Positions 13,001 to 24,680 of a stretch of DNA of 64,000 bases are shown piece by piece. Location of the stretch: the NCBI RefSeq assembly GCF_901709675.1, contig NC_051087.1, forward strand, positions 3,118,001-3,182,000, read 5' to 3'. A program made the position numbers and the translations under genes. The notes under the pieces are model-generated. The model saw only the letters and a list, made by a program, of their open reading frames with translations. It searched no databases and was not told where the DNA came from. This stretch comes from Syngnathus acus. Lineage: Eukaryota > Chordata > Actinopteri > Syngnathiformes > Syngnathidae. Within the stretch, counting starts at the first letter, position 1. The number at the start of each line of letters is the position of its first letter.

Positions 13001-16000
13001 AAGTGATGGATTGATTCAAATTTGTTTATTTGTCAGTGTGTAACATTATTCATCTATTATAATCGAGATGAATGATTTGACCATTTTATCAATTTCGCCA
13101 CTTTGATGCTATATTCAATCTTTTTATTTTTACATAACAATCCTGAGACTCATTTCAGATTTAAGACTTCATAGAGGCAGCATATCGTTTACCAATTTGA
13201 TGTTGTCAATTATTGTGTAGATCCACATGAGCAAATAAATATCTGGGCCGCTAATTTTAACAATAATGACGATAACATTTATAAATTAGTACCACAATTC
13301 GGATTTCACTTTGACTTTTCAACAAAGGTAAAACTGGAAGGCAGTTCCGGCTGCAATTGAATTAATTTGGCAGAGCAAAACAGACATGACACAGTTTTGG
13401 AGGCCGAGCTACGTGGAAAGGCGGGTTACACGCCGCAACCTGCACGAAGCAACCTCTCGCCCGCAGCTCCGTCTGGTCATGTTTTGACAGACATTCCTTA
13501 GCCGCTGAAGGATGCAAGCCGACGAGTTTTTTTTTTCCCCCTACTCACATCAACTTCATTAGCGTGGCGTTCTTTTTTTTTTTTTTTTTTTGCTGTCATC
13601 GTGGCATTTCGCGAGAACACAAAAAAATGTCAGCGACAGCTTTACTTTCTGCTGCTTCCAACAATTGAAGCTTTCTCGAATAAGTGACGTCTACTCCTTT
13701 TAAACTAACCAACTAGATTCTTTTTTTGATTCAAGTGCTCTGTGCTGCAGTTTTTCACTTGATTTTTACTCGGATTTTCATTTTTTTATATTCACCATCG
13801 CTTTTTCTTTTCTGTCCGCAGGCAAATTATTTCGAGCGCTACACTCCAAATAGATTTCCCTGACTGATAGGGTTACCTCTTCTAGACAGCCTCGTCAAAC
13901 ACGTCGTCGTTTTATGTGACAAACATATTTCTTGGTACTTGTAAGGAGCATATTTCAAAACGTGTAATATGAACCAAAAACTGTTGCACGTTAAGAGGTG
14001 GGGGGGGGGGGCTCTCTTAGAGGCTAATAACCTTCTCTTGTATTTCCTCATTATTTTTACTTTCTCCCCAAATGATCATCAAACTAAACCAGTGGCGTCT
14101 AAATTGCTGCAAATGCAACTGGAGCGTGGCCTAATCTTCAATCTTCACGCAACCCTTCTTGTCTTAACGCCAGCATTTCCCGTGGGAGACGGAGCTGTCG
14201 GATCCCGCAGGGCTCGCGCTGCGGAGGCGCTTCGCCGCTACGCTGTTTACATTCTAATCTGGTGATGGAACGCTCCGATAAATCCCCGGCCAGTCCTGCA
14301 GAATCAAAGGCTAATGGAGGCACTCAGGGTTTAGTGCCAGCTGCTGTAGCCAGGGCTAATGGACCCTTCCTCCGCCCCTCCCTCCTCTTAACAATCCATG
14401 CAATGGGTGGGATGCGTCAGGGAAGCTTCTCGGAAATCTACCGCTGCTTTGTCATCAACCGTCGGTTCTTTTCGGAGGAAAATGGTTTCCCTACTAAAAC
14501 ACCTGGGTCACATCACAATGACGTCATTCCATACAGAGAAACATTTGAAAATCTTCCAACTGCTATAATGATGATAATCTGTACTGCTGCCGGTGGTAAA
14601 TAGCCTAATCTGACATCAGACTGCATAAAATATCACATTGCAACGTGTGTTTTTTAGCTGTGTAACTCGTCTAATGGGCCGTTTTTCTCCCTCTAAACTG
14701 GCTACAGGGGTTCAGAAAGCTGTTTTATATTTGTGACGGTTCATCCTTTTGTATGTTATTGTTGTTCTACAAATCGCTAATGAAAGTGCTGTACTCGTTT
14801 TTGTTTTGTAGCGAGTTTCTTTTTTAACAGCGTCTCATATACGACCTACATGCACACAGTACTTTGTTCTTGCTTTGATGCGTTTGTCACAATATGGCAA
14901 ATGAAACTGGAACTGAAAATAAAAGCAGAAATGAATGAATAAAACTGTTCGGGACTATAGCACATCAGAATATAGTATATTTCACTTTTTACATACTTCC
15001 ATGCTGCTTTTTCTTTTTGCACCAGACTCCAAAAAAACGATCAATTTCTATCAAATGAAAGAAACCATGGCTACTTATTGTTTTTATTTATTCCGTGTAG
15101 CATCAAGCCCTTGGCCTTTGTGTGCTCTCTTGCAGGGAAAATGTCAAAAATCCGCACAGTTAGAAAGAGGCAACAGTTGAATAATTTAGTTGCCATGGTG
15201 ACGCAGCTAGCCAAACCAGGAGACACTGTGGTGGATTTCTGCAGTGGAACGGTGATTTTTATTTTTTATTTCATTCTGTCAATCCTGCTGTATCTGCATC
15301 AACAGCAAAAACTCACTTTGTTTTTTTCGTGATTATTTTTTGTTACTTTCCATAACAACTTTTCCTTCTTTATGCTGCCAGGGCCACATGGGCATTGTTC
15401 TGGCTCACGCCCTCCCACTGTGTCAGGTAACATTACACGACTGTGCTTTATGGATCGCTCACAGTGAGCAGCCGACAAATATTGACCAACACATTGACGT
15501 TTCCAGGTCATCCTCATAGAAAACAAGGAAGAGTCTCTGATCAGGGCGCACGGTCGCAGCCTAGAGCTCGGTCTAGAAAACATCGGCTTCATTCAGGCCA
15601 ACTTAGACTATTTCACCGGACCCTTTCAAATAGGGGTGAGTATACTTTTATTTTATTATTATTCTTTAGAGAGAAACTCGCAATTAATTTATTTTTGTCT
15701 TTTATGTCATTTTTGTCTGAAATTGTATCGATTTACCGAATTATATTAAGCTAAATTGATTTGCATTAATGGGTAGGGTGAAGTTATTGAATGAAGAAGC
15801 ACATTTATTCAGCAATTCAATAATAAGACATGTAAAATTAGCACATTTTTTTATGATTCAAATCCATTGTATTTTCCCCATTACATAACGACGGAATGTG
15901 TGGTGACAACATTTTAGGTTGTATTAAATGTTATTGAGGTTCGTTAGCTTGTCAGTTTGTCATGTTATGCTGCGTAGCTAGGTTGTTAGCAAACAATATT

Positions 16001-19000
16001 CCTCACAAACTACCCACTACTCGTTACTTAGCTAAATTACTTTAGCTGATTTACTAGTCAGTCGGTTGCTGTTTGACTGCTAGCTAGCTAGGTTGCCAAC
16101 AAACAGATACACATGCTTCTATAAAAGCTAGTCATTCACTTACTGTACCTAGCAATACTATTTCTTTTCCAACTGAACATTATTGGGGCAAAATAGGAAT
16201 AACACAAAAAAACCACATTTGTCAACATTACAGAATATGTCCTTTTTTCTTTTTCTCAATGAATAATACATGAAACCTGATGACACAGTGTAGCCAAATG
16301 TAGGAGGTGAGTATCCTTGAAGCCGTACAATTTGGTGCTGGTCCAAATAAGGATTGCTCGTCCTTGGCGGCGGTCCCTTCTTGACTGAGTGTCATTATAA
16401 TTATGCAAATCATCTAAGTGTCAATGCCTGAGACGAATTGCCGCACATGGCTTTGCCGAAGATGTGTTTTTCCTCTATTATGCGTGAAAACGCCAGGCAG
16501 TGATCATTCTTGTCGGAACGCACTCAGAGAGCTTTTCATTTCCTGAAGTGGCGTTTTAATCGCTCGCCTTTTAGAGCTCGCCTCTTCTGTCAAGCGCGGC
16601 GTTCCACTGTTATTAAAGAGACGAGAGGCGGCTTGGCCCGAGAAATAAATGCTGAAGGAGTGTTGGGTGTAAAGTATCGTAGAACGCTTGTTGAGTTGAG
16701 AAAAACGTGTCCCTTTGGAAATACAAACAACCAAGGCTAAACCGTCATTGTGTGACCTTTGCTATAATGCTAACGGGAAATACAAGTCACTTTTTTTTTT
16801 TTTTTGTATATTATCTTCTATACAGCCCCACTAGTCTAAACAGTTTGATTAATTTGTGGCATAAGCAAAATCCATCTGTTTTTATCCATCTCAGCGGGTG
16901 GCCATTTTGCTAATTGCTGTCCACTGAAGATGACATCACAGTTTCTGCCTAAGGCAGTGACCAATCACGTGTCATGTAACTTTGTTTGATACTTTCAGGG
17001 TATTCAGCATCATAGTTTGGGGTGTACAGTACAGAAAGAAAGTACATCTGATATTTACAATTATTTAATACACAAAAAAGTAAAGATTTGAGAAGAGGCC
17101 AAAAACCTTTTTTTCCACAGCAATGTAATTACTAAACTACCGTATTTTCCCGAACTATAAGGCGCAACGGGTTATAAGGCACACCTTCAATGAATGGCCC
17201 ATTTTAAAACTTTGTCCATGTATAAGATATATACATTTGCCCCGCGGGCCGGACTTTGGACACGCCTGCTGTAGTGGCTCAATATTGGTCCATATATAAG
17301 GCGCACCTGATTATAAGGCGCACTGTCGACTTTTGAGAAAATTGGAGGTTTTTAGGTGCGCTTTATAGTGCGGAAAATACGGTAATAACATTTGCAATTC
17401 TAATATGTGATTGAGAGTGGGTTTTTTTCTTTTTATTCTCAAATACCACACCACACACCACAACTCACCCAAAGCCAGCTGGAACTGCCTCGAGCTCACC
17501 CGACAGCGAACGTTAGAGAAAATGGATGGACTGTTGTAGTGTTAGTGAAGCAAAGTGTTTTGTACATGTGGTTGGCGTAAATATGGCTGCCAGGCATATC
17601 AGCTTTTATGCAGGCAACCCGGCCACCGTCTGTCTTGCATCTGCGTTCATTCACATTTTCCTCGGCGACATCGCTGCCAAGACCTCGGCCTCTGCAAGTG
17701 CGCGATTAGTCGACGAAAAGATCTGCGGCCAGGTGCATAAATTCAAACCATGTTTGGGCACACGGAACTGTTTTGATGACCGAAAAAGATGTCTTAGAAT
17801 ATTTGTTTGCTTTTTGTGTGCTTTGACTTCAATCTGGTGGAGATAGAAAATAAGGCGGGAAGGTCGAGCAGAAACAAACAGGCAGAGTTAATCCTTCTTG
17901 CGTCTTGGTCGAATTGCATCTTGTCCGACTTGTGCAGCGTTGGACTTTTTTTGAGGTCATTTGAAAATGTATTAAACTTTTTAAATCCCTCCCCATCGGT
18001 CACAGATGGATGTTTTGTATCCGCACACAATCCTTGTTATGGGCCATCTTGTTTCGACCATCTGCTGTTTGTGGTCATTGGTCAGGACGGAGCCCTTCAA
18101 GTGTCATAACTCGGCTCGCAACATTCACCGTGTCCCTGCTATAATATGAAATAACGCGGCTTTTATTCAACACTTGTTCTACTTAGTGGGCAGTAAAGTG
18201 CACGGATTATTCCTCTCCAAGCGCGTGGGTGTTTTTTTTTTTTTTGGAGTGCCTCGTAAGAATATTTGTGCCTCCACACATTTGCAGTCATAGCCTGCTG
18301 GTTTGCCTGAGCGTCTTCCTACTTGAATGAACTGATCATCACATGACAATGCTTTGGTATAATGATTTATTAATTATTATTATTATTATCATTATTATTC
18401 AAAGTCAAAGACTGCTTTATTGTCAATTTCTTCACACGTCAAGACATACAAAGGGATCGAAATTTCGTTTCCTACTATCCCACGGTGACAAGACATATTA
18501 CACATTCAAGTAAACAATACAAAAAGCAAAAATAAGAAGGCACATACAATGAATAAATAAGAAGGCACATTATTATTATTATCATTATTAGTACTATTAT
18601 TATCAATCTCATTATTATTATTATTATTATAATACAGTCTCTTGTTATTGTATTTGGTACTCCTGTCAAGGGCCATTTTTTTTTTTTTTTACTATGCTCG
18701 ATTGTGATTGCGCTCATTGTTCTCTCACTGGCTCAAAAGTTGCGCTCCTCCACGTCGCTGTCAAGACAACTTCCAGTTGTTTTCAGACTCCCGGACGCCG
18801 ACTGACACATTCTTGGAAGCTTCTTTTCGTGGCTGTGCGAGTGGGATGTGGCTAATTTCAGTGCAGGAAGCAAGGAAGCGATTGATAATCACAGGTCTTC
18901 TGTTAGTGAATGCACAAAAAGAACCACCTGGAGTACAAACAAGGTTTTTTCAAATTGCTTGTGGTTTCCAAAACTATTTATAGAATTTTCTGGGAGGTAC

Positions 19001-22000
19001 TGTTTTGTAACTAGGGGCAAAAACACAGGTAGAACAGCTTTACTGTATCAGACTAGAATTAATATTTTACTCTATATTATTAATCTATATTCTAGAATCT
19101 ATATGAATCTATATTATATCTGTTATAGTTATATCTATTGAATCTATTCAGTATCATAAGACACATTTTTGACCTTTTTTGCTCAATCATTTCATAAGCC
19201 CAGCGAAAAAAAAATAGCCTCATTAAAGCTCAGATGTCTGATGAAAAGAAAGCAATATTGCGATCGTGACCCTGAATATTTATTCAACTTTTTTCTCCTT
19301 CATAATTTAATTTATCTTTTATTTTCCATGCCTTATTCAAGAGGACTTCCTGCAAGAAGCACCTGTTTTTTCTTTCCGTAGTAAATGTTATGTACTGTAA
19401 AAAAGGTGTGTACTGTATTTTCTAAATATGTGACATTTATTTTCGACAAAAAAGATAAAGGAGCCCTTCTCCGAGCCCACAACAACTTCACCACGTATGT
19501 GCTTATCAGAAGTCCACTTTTTAATCTTCTCATATTTCCATTTACCACCATGCCAGCCAGGTTAGCAGCACTCTCGCGCTCGTGCCTCATAGCCAGCGTT
19601 CAAGGACGATTCTTTAATTGGATTGTTTTGCGATGTTTGCGGCAGGTCGCCCTCCACGCGTGCGGCGTGGCGACAGACATGGTGATGGAGCACTGCATCC
19701 AGGCGGGCGCCGCCTTTGTCATCAGCCCCTGTTGCTATGGATTCATCCAGAACGCTGTTAAGTTCACCTTCCCAAGGAGGTTTGTGTCTACCGCCAGCTC
19801 CCCTGTGGAACTTCCATTTACGCTAAGCCTGGTCTTCAAACAGTCAGGGTTACAAAAAAAACAAAAAAACCCTCTTGTTGTGTATTTGGGCTTTGTCACA
19901 ACAAAAGATTTTTGTGACTCACAAATAATGCTAACGGCTAGCAAACTCTTTGTTAGCATGGCCTAAAACAGGCGTGTCAAACTCATTTTTTTCGCGGGCC
20001 GCATTGTAGTTATAGCTTCTTTCGGAGGGCCATTATGACTGTCAACCCAAATAAATGTATGAGCACCTCATATTACATACAGTAAAAGCTACAAAACAAA
20101 CGGACAAATAACTCGTTTTCAAATCAGACGAGTAAAAACTGGTCAAATATTTTTTTAAAAAAAACAATTATTAAAAGTGAAGACAATTTGCAATTCTAGT
20201 AATGACACGCAAATTTGATGCACAATTTGTCTTCGCGGGCCACATAAAATGATGTGGCGGGCCGTATCTGGCCCCCGGGCCTTGGGTTTGACACCTGTGG
20301 CCTAAGAAGTCAAAACTGCAAGAACGATCATGTGATCTGGAAGCCTAATTCCGAAAAGGGCTGTCAAAACTACAGCCCTCGGGCCATTTGAATGCCCCGC
20401 CCCTCCTTTTTTAGCGGCCTGCGGCATAAATTGAATATATGTATATTTATGTATATTAAAGTGGAACCTCAAAAAAAAAAGCATCCTCTCTACCTTTAAC
20501 CTCCATACATGAAAAGTTGACAAAAATTGAAAGACTGATTAAAACACATTGCCACATCTGACTGACACAATCTTAGTTTCTTACATTTTTTTTTGATACT
20601 GTTTTCTTACCCTCGGGTCACCTTCCGGCATCTCTTCTCCGTATTCTGCAGGTGTACACATTCCAGACACACACGTTTCTTTTACGGCCTGTGAAAAGGT
20701 CCTTATACATCGTATTAATTAAAAGGCTTAAACAGTATTTGCTTTTAATTTTCAACCAATGATCAAATGTAAAATTTTTGGCTGTACTAACCCATTCAAC
20801 TTCCTCTTGTTTTTAACAGCAAAAGGTTCCAGGAGACGCTGATTTACAAGGTAGGTGCTAAGATGGAGTGATTTTTTTTTTTCCCCCACCTCCGCTTTTT
20901 CATTTGTCACTCCCTTTTACCGGAGTAGAATATTAACTACACCTTGCCCAGCTTCTTTTTGGGGCTCTATAATGTTACACTTCTGCCTAAATAAATGAAG
21001 CTCCAGTACCGGTGAGGCTCGCTCTCTCTTGGTGCTGAGCGAGAACCCTTCCACTTGGTGATGAATAGCCCCTGTCTGCGCCTCCGGGCGCTAATCTGCG
21101 GAAAAGACGTCGCCGCAGGTGCTCGCCGTGGCAACCTCCTGTCGCAACACGGGACCGCCTTTGACTAGCTAGCCCTGCACGGAGAGACATATTTCTGCCG
21201 CTGGAACTTGTTGAGGTGAAACGTTAATGAGCAGCCGAGAGCGGCAGTAATGAGAAATGACATCTTCTTTTGAGGATGCATTTGAAGGTTGTTGAAGTTA
21301 CCGTGCCAACCGATGTCCCAATCTACGTCGTGCCTACAAGTAAAAATGAATATCGCAGCATGTATGCAAGTACACGGAAACTTTGATTGTTTGGATTTCA
21401 AAATATATATTTTTTTCCATATGTGAGATAATCGAAGTCGAAATAGGATGTTCAAGGTCAACTTCTGGTTGGGAGCTAAGTTGGCTAGGTAGGGATGTTA
21501 GCTAGATGTTAGATACATTCACCGGTCACTAAAGTTATTTAAGTGGGTCGCCTCTGTGAACCCAAACTAAAATATTCTCCAAAATCAAGTTGAAAATCCT
21601 CCCATAAGAGTGGAAGTTGTTAAAGTGGCCAAGTGGGACCAAATCGATTTTCTTTCCAACCTTGACTTCCTGCAGGTGTACTGGCCCTGCTGTTTGGACC
21701 ATATCCTCCATTTGGCTCTCATAGCGAATACAAATAAATGTGACGGACAACTTCTTTTCCCCCCCCCCCCCTAGGAACACATGATGCTGTGCCGCTTCGC
21801 CGACCAAACTGCTCCCCAGCTTCCTCCTGAAAGGAGACTCATAGGTATCGCCCCGCGACATGTTTATAGCGCACGACTTCTTGCACAGTTCCGCTCCCAT
21901 GGGGTTACACAAAAGGACACATTCTGTGACCTCCCTTTACGGGTCGATACCGACGCCGCAAAGCAGCTGCGGCAAACAGCTGCCACTTGAGTGCTGTCAG

Positions 22001-22830
22001 ATTTGTCCCAGTGTCACTGTACAACATTTTTTCACGTAGAGGCCAGCAGGATTGTTTTACACGTCCTGACGTCTACTGTTTCTGCTATGATTGACTGAAG
22101 CTAATCGCTAAAGTCCATGGATGATATTCGGAACTCTTGTCTTTTTAGTCCACAACACATAACTCTTTTTTTTTTTTTTGGCAGATATTCTCTTCTTACT
22201 GACTACAAAACACACAAATAGTGAGCGTTTCATTGTTTGTAATTGTTGACAGCACCTTTTGTACATCTCACATAGTCAAGAAAAGAAAATGCAAACTGAC
22301 AAATGAAAATACATTGTTTTTGTTTTGTCAAACTGGCTGACATAAAAAAGTAATAATGGTATTAAATAAAGATTCATTTGAATGCAAAACTATTAAGCAG
22401 TCTATTACGCTATTCCATGCTATGTTTCATTTGGCTTTATACTGTCAAAATTTGTTTGTCACCTATCAGCAATTTAAAAAAAACCAAGATGAATCAATCC
22501 ATTTAAACGATTTGCTGTGATTTCGATTTCAGTTGGCGTTTTGATTTTAAACAACCATCTTAAATCTACCAAATTGATGTTTACATTTGTGTAGAATCAT
22601 CAGATAAAGACATTCCCGTCTGTTAGCCATCATTTAAAAACAAATTAAAATGCACTCGTTTGTATTTTATGGCAGGAAAGCAATGCATGGGTCTAGTAGA
22701 CTTGGACCGCTCGTGGGGTGCAGAATCACATGGCTACCGAGTGCAGGTGATGACCATGGAGCCCGAGACGTGCTCACCCAAGAACAACATGCTGGTAGGA
22801 AGACTCAGGATGGAAGATGGCCCTCACTAA
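4013..22830 (+). CDS. gstcd: Glutathione S-transferase C-terminal domain-containing protein, complete
   Basis: Eleven coding exons: 4013-4423, 4719-5153, 6406-6669, 8743-8836, 15136-15251, 15382-15426, 15507-15635, 19646-19779, 20820-20850, 21775-21844, 22676-22830 (stop TAA). They join in frame to 627 aa (human about 633). The first three exons carry the GST-C-like region (GRLCRAGLAVVLRHII, LLGFKKTCLKACAE, RVHNDDK-like VHNDDKIRRQKLKQ, LEHVFAEGLYFTL, then WYRRIQEVPGV and FVGGPRPT). Exons 4-11 carry a methyltransferase-like domain: QQLNNLV, AKPGDTVVDFCSGTGHMGIVLAH (SAM-binding motif I, split over exons 5-6), VALHACGVATDMV, SPCCYGFIQN, CRFADQTAPQLPPERRLIG, and a tail with METEPETCSPKNNM-like residues (MTMEPETCSPKNNM). 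Substrate unknown. Introns 4 (6.3 kb) and 7 (4.0 kb) are the long ones. Motif I reads SGTG where human reads SGGG. Confidence 0.96.
6670..8742 (+). other. gstcd intron 3
   Basis: AT-rich, no coding exon supported. It contains a (GT)n microsatellite at about 7609-7626 and A-rich runs near 7670-8090. Nothing else recognised. Confidence 0.5.
8961..9336. mobile_element. TA-flanked palindromic MITE, copy 1 (distinct core)
   Basis: The ends are inverted repeats: TACCGTATTTTCCGCACTAT on the left and the complement TAGTGCGGAACATACGGTA on the right, bounded by TA as in TA-target transposons. Further inside are GCGCACC/GGTGCGCC hairpin arms. The core differs from the other four copies: it holds two copies of an AACGTTTGAGCAACGTTGAG unit (about 9135 and 9211) and lacks the GC-rich hAT-like module. 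No transposase is encoded. Confidence 0.75.
10661..10774 (-). pseudogene. LINE reverse-transcriptase remnant
   Basis: On the minus strand one frame stays open for 38 codons and contains SILKWFKSYLE followed shortly by RGIPQGSILEPFLF and a stop. The pair (K/N)WFxSYL ... G(V/I)PQGS(I/V)LGP is the hallmark of the reverse-transcriptase palm in L2/Jockey/Rex1-type LINEs. The spacer between the two motifs is shorter than in intact elements, so it is internally deleted and decayed. It lies antisense in gstcd intron 4. Confidence 0.7.
17138..17384. mobile_element. TA-flanked palindromic MITE, copy 2
   Basis: The left end TACCGTATTTTCC and right end GGAAAATACGGTA are inverted repeats bounded by TA. 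The ATAAGGCGCACC arms are present on both sides. The centre contains a GC-rich CCCGCGGGCCGGAC module followed by GGACACGCCTG. Shorter than the other copies; no coding capacity. Confidence 0.75.
18363..18640. repeat. ATT-type trinucleotide repeats flanking an interspersed-repeat fragment
   Basis: Runs of TTA/ATT at about 18363-18400 and 18570-18632 flank about 100 bp (18405-18505) with AAAGTCAAAGACTGCTTTAT and TGTCAATTTCTTCACACGTC. I recall this sequence as a repeat common in teleost genomes, probably a LINE 3' end, but I cannot name the family. Confidence 0.5.
19967..20297. mobile_element. hAT-like non-autonomous element
   Basis: A roughly 330 bp block opens with CAGGCGTGTCAAACTC (19969) and closes with GGGTTTGACACCTG (to 20297), an imperfect terminal inverted repeat. 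An 8-bp direct repeat TGGCCTAA flanks it at 19959-19966 and 20298-20305. The inside carries CGCGGGCC stretches near both ends. The 8-bp target duplication and CAGG-type ends are hAT superfamily traits. No transposase is encoded. Confidence 0.75.
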
Positions 22831-22903
22831 CTGTCTGAGATTGTCAAATGAAGACTTGATTCGGTTTTTTTTTGTTTTGTTTTTAATTCGACACTTTTAG
22901 ACC

Positions 22904-22909
22904 AATAAA
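22904..22909 (+). promoter_or_regulatory. gstcd poly(A) signal
   Basis: A canonical AATAAA lies 74 bases after the gstcd stop codon, giving a very short 3' UTR. It is followed by T-rich sequence. Confidence 0.65.
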
Positions 22910-23999
22910 GATGGAGCCATGTTCTTAATTTTGCATTTTTGTTGAAACATTTACTGGGCAGAGCTCAGAAACCAAAGTTTATTGGAAATCAGTTTTTGAC
23001 CTTCTTTGCAAGGCACCAATTATGCTACCCACCGACACAGCTTAGTAATGATCAATTTTTGCCGAACCGTGCCCACTAACCAACATCTTATATGAAGTAA
23101 GCAGATGCTAGACTCCAAGCTTACATAAGCCGTAACTTCCATTATTTATAAGAGAAAAATTCTTTTGTAATTCAAATGCAAAAATTATTTTAATCACATA
23201 GTGTATTTTGAGCCTCGTCTGTATAAATTAGGTTAATTGGGATGCAATTCTTTTGTTGATCTTCCTTTGTCTGCCGAAGCCCAAAATGTAAAAAGACCCC
23301 AAAACATTTCTACTCCCCCCCCGGAGGCTTCATTATAAAAGAAGCATTCACCCAAATACCAACAATATTTCCTCTCTATTCCCTGGGAGAGTCGAAATCA
23401 AGTGCTGATCCAAAATATCCAGTATGTGATGCCAGGGGACGCATGGCACTGATTTGGAGTTTCACAAATATTCATTGTAATGAGGTTTGCACCAGAAATG
23501 TCAATCAACCCATTCTGGGCCTGCAAATTGATGAATTGCCTTGGTTGGTTGAATAAATCAAAATGCACACTGAGATGTCTCATTATATGCAAATGGGATT
23601 TCTGGATTTATGGTCACACATGTCATATGTTTCAAATGACTGGAGTGAGTGTCAGCCAGGAGAACCTTTCAGCTTTTTATTACATTCACTGTTTATTTCA
23701 CCTCTTTAATAGTGGCCAATGCATGGATCTCCTTATGATAGCAATTTTGTTCTTATTTCCTGAAAATAGTGAAATATACCAGTTTGAAAATCACTGGTCT
23801 GTAGCTAAGTCACACTACCCAATTAAAATGATATTTTTGTGCTGGAATGACTTAATTGCCAGTCATATCAATAGGAAAAGTTTATTTGAGGTAAGAACAA
23901 GTTAGCTACCTCCAGAAAGCGGTTCGAATAATTGATACATCGGATAATCGATAAATGGATGGAATTTTTCTTTTATTGACAATGATAATGGACCAATTA

Positions 24000-24330
24000 C
24001 AGTTATCCCTCGCTACTTCGCGTTTCGTTCATCGCGGCTTCACTACATCGCGGATATTTTTTCCAAATTAAAAAACAATTTAAAGGCAAAATAAAACTTC
24101 TAAATCGAGGAAACATGTGTCTAACCTTTAGGACAATGTAGTATTGCTCCAAATGTTCGTTTACATTCCTTTAGAATTCCTTTTTCGCGTGTTAGCACGA
24201 TCGCGAATTAGCATATTCCGCTAACTCGTTCCCCTGCTCAGTACTTCTGGTTGGTGACCGTACTTCGCGGATTTCACTTATTGCGGGTGGTTTTTGGAAC
24301 CAATTATCCGCGATAAACGAGGGATTACTG
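24000..24330. mobile_element. pogo/Tigger-like MITE
   Basis: A 331 bp element with ends CAGTTATCCCTCG and CGAGGGATTACTG, flanked on both sides by TA. The subterminal parts read ATCGCGG and CCGCGATAAACGAGGG. The CAGT(A/T)ATCCCTCG terminus, the TA target and the CGCGGAT-type subterminal sequence match Tigger/pogo elements as I know them. No coding capacity. Confidence 0.85.
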
Positions 24331-24500
24331 TATTATCTCAATTCCAGGAACCACCACCATCCACTTAGCAACTCACATTCTTGATTTTATAAATAATTCT
24401 TATAAATGCTAGTTTCTCTACCTGGGCGCGACGCACGCGCGCGACATTTGGCGCCTCGCTCGTGACGTCGTTCTTAAAGCGACAGGCGCACGTATGCCGG

Positions 24501-24540
24501 CCGCTTTATAAAGTGTGACTGAGAGCAAGACGAGGGCGAG
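24501..24540 (+). promoter_or_regulatory. npnt: npnt core promoter (TATA box)
   Basis: TATAAAG at 24507-24513 in a GC-rich setting, 174 bases before the npnt ATG. A start of transcription near 24535-24540 would give a 5' UTR of about 140 nt. The position of the start site is inferred. Confidence 0.65.
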
Positions 24541-24680
24541 AGACACACTGGAACAGACAGCGAGAGAAAGGGGGAGCACCCTATGCGCTCTCTTTCACGC
24601 GCTCCACACATTTGGATATAACGCACATGCACGCGCAGAACGTCTTCTTGTTATCGGACTAACGATCGGGACGAAGCGCC

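Larger units (their letters stand above)
8837..15135 (+). other. gstcd intron 4
   Basis: A 6.3 kb intron. It holds the palindromic element at 8961-9336, a LINE reverse-transcriptase remnant on the minus strand at 10661-10774, poly-T tracts (9665, 11380, 13570) and a G-run near 14000. The rest is unremarkable intronic DNA with short open frames that I do not support as genes. Confidence 0.5.
15636..19645 (+). other. gstcd intron 7
   Basis: A 4.0 kb intron. It holds an AGCT-rich degenerate stretch near 15960-16120, palindromic element copy 2 (17138-17384), an interspersed-repeat fragment near 18405-18505, ATT-type trinucleotide repeats and an ATCTAT-rich stretch (about 19060-19150). No extra exon supported. 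Confidence 0.5.
22831..24506. other. gstcd-npnt intergenic region
   Basis: AT-rich spacer of about 1.7 kb containing the gstcd poly(A) site and a pogo/Tigger-like MITE (24000-24330). No open frame looks like a gene. The last about 90 bases are GC-rich and lead into the npnt promoter. Confidence 0.55.
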
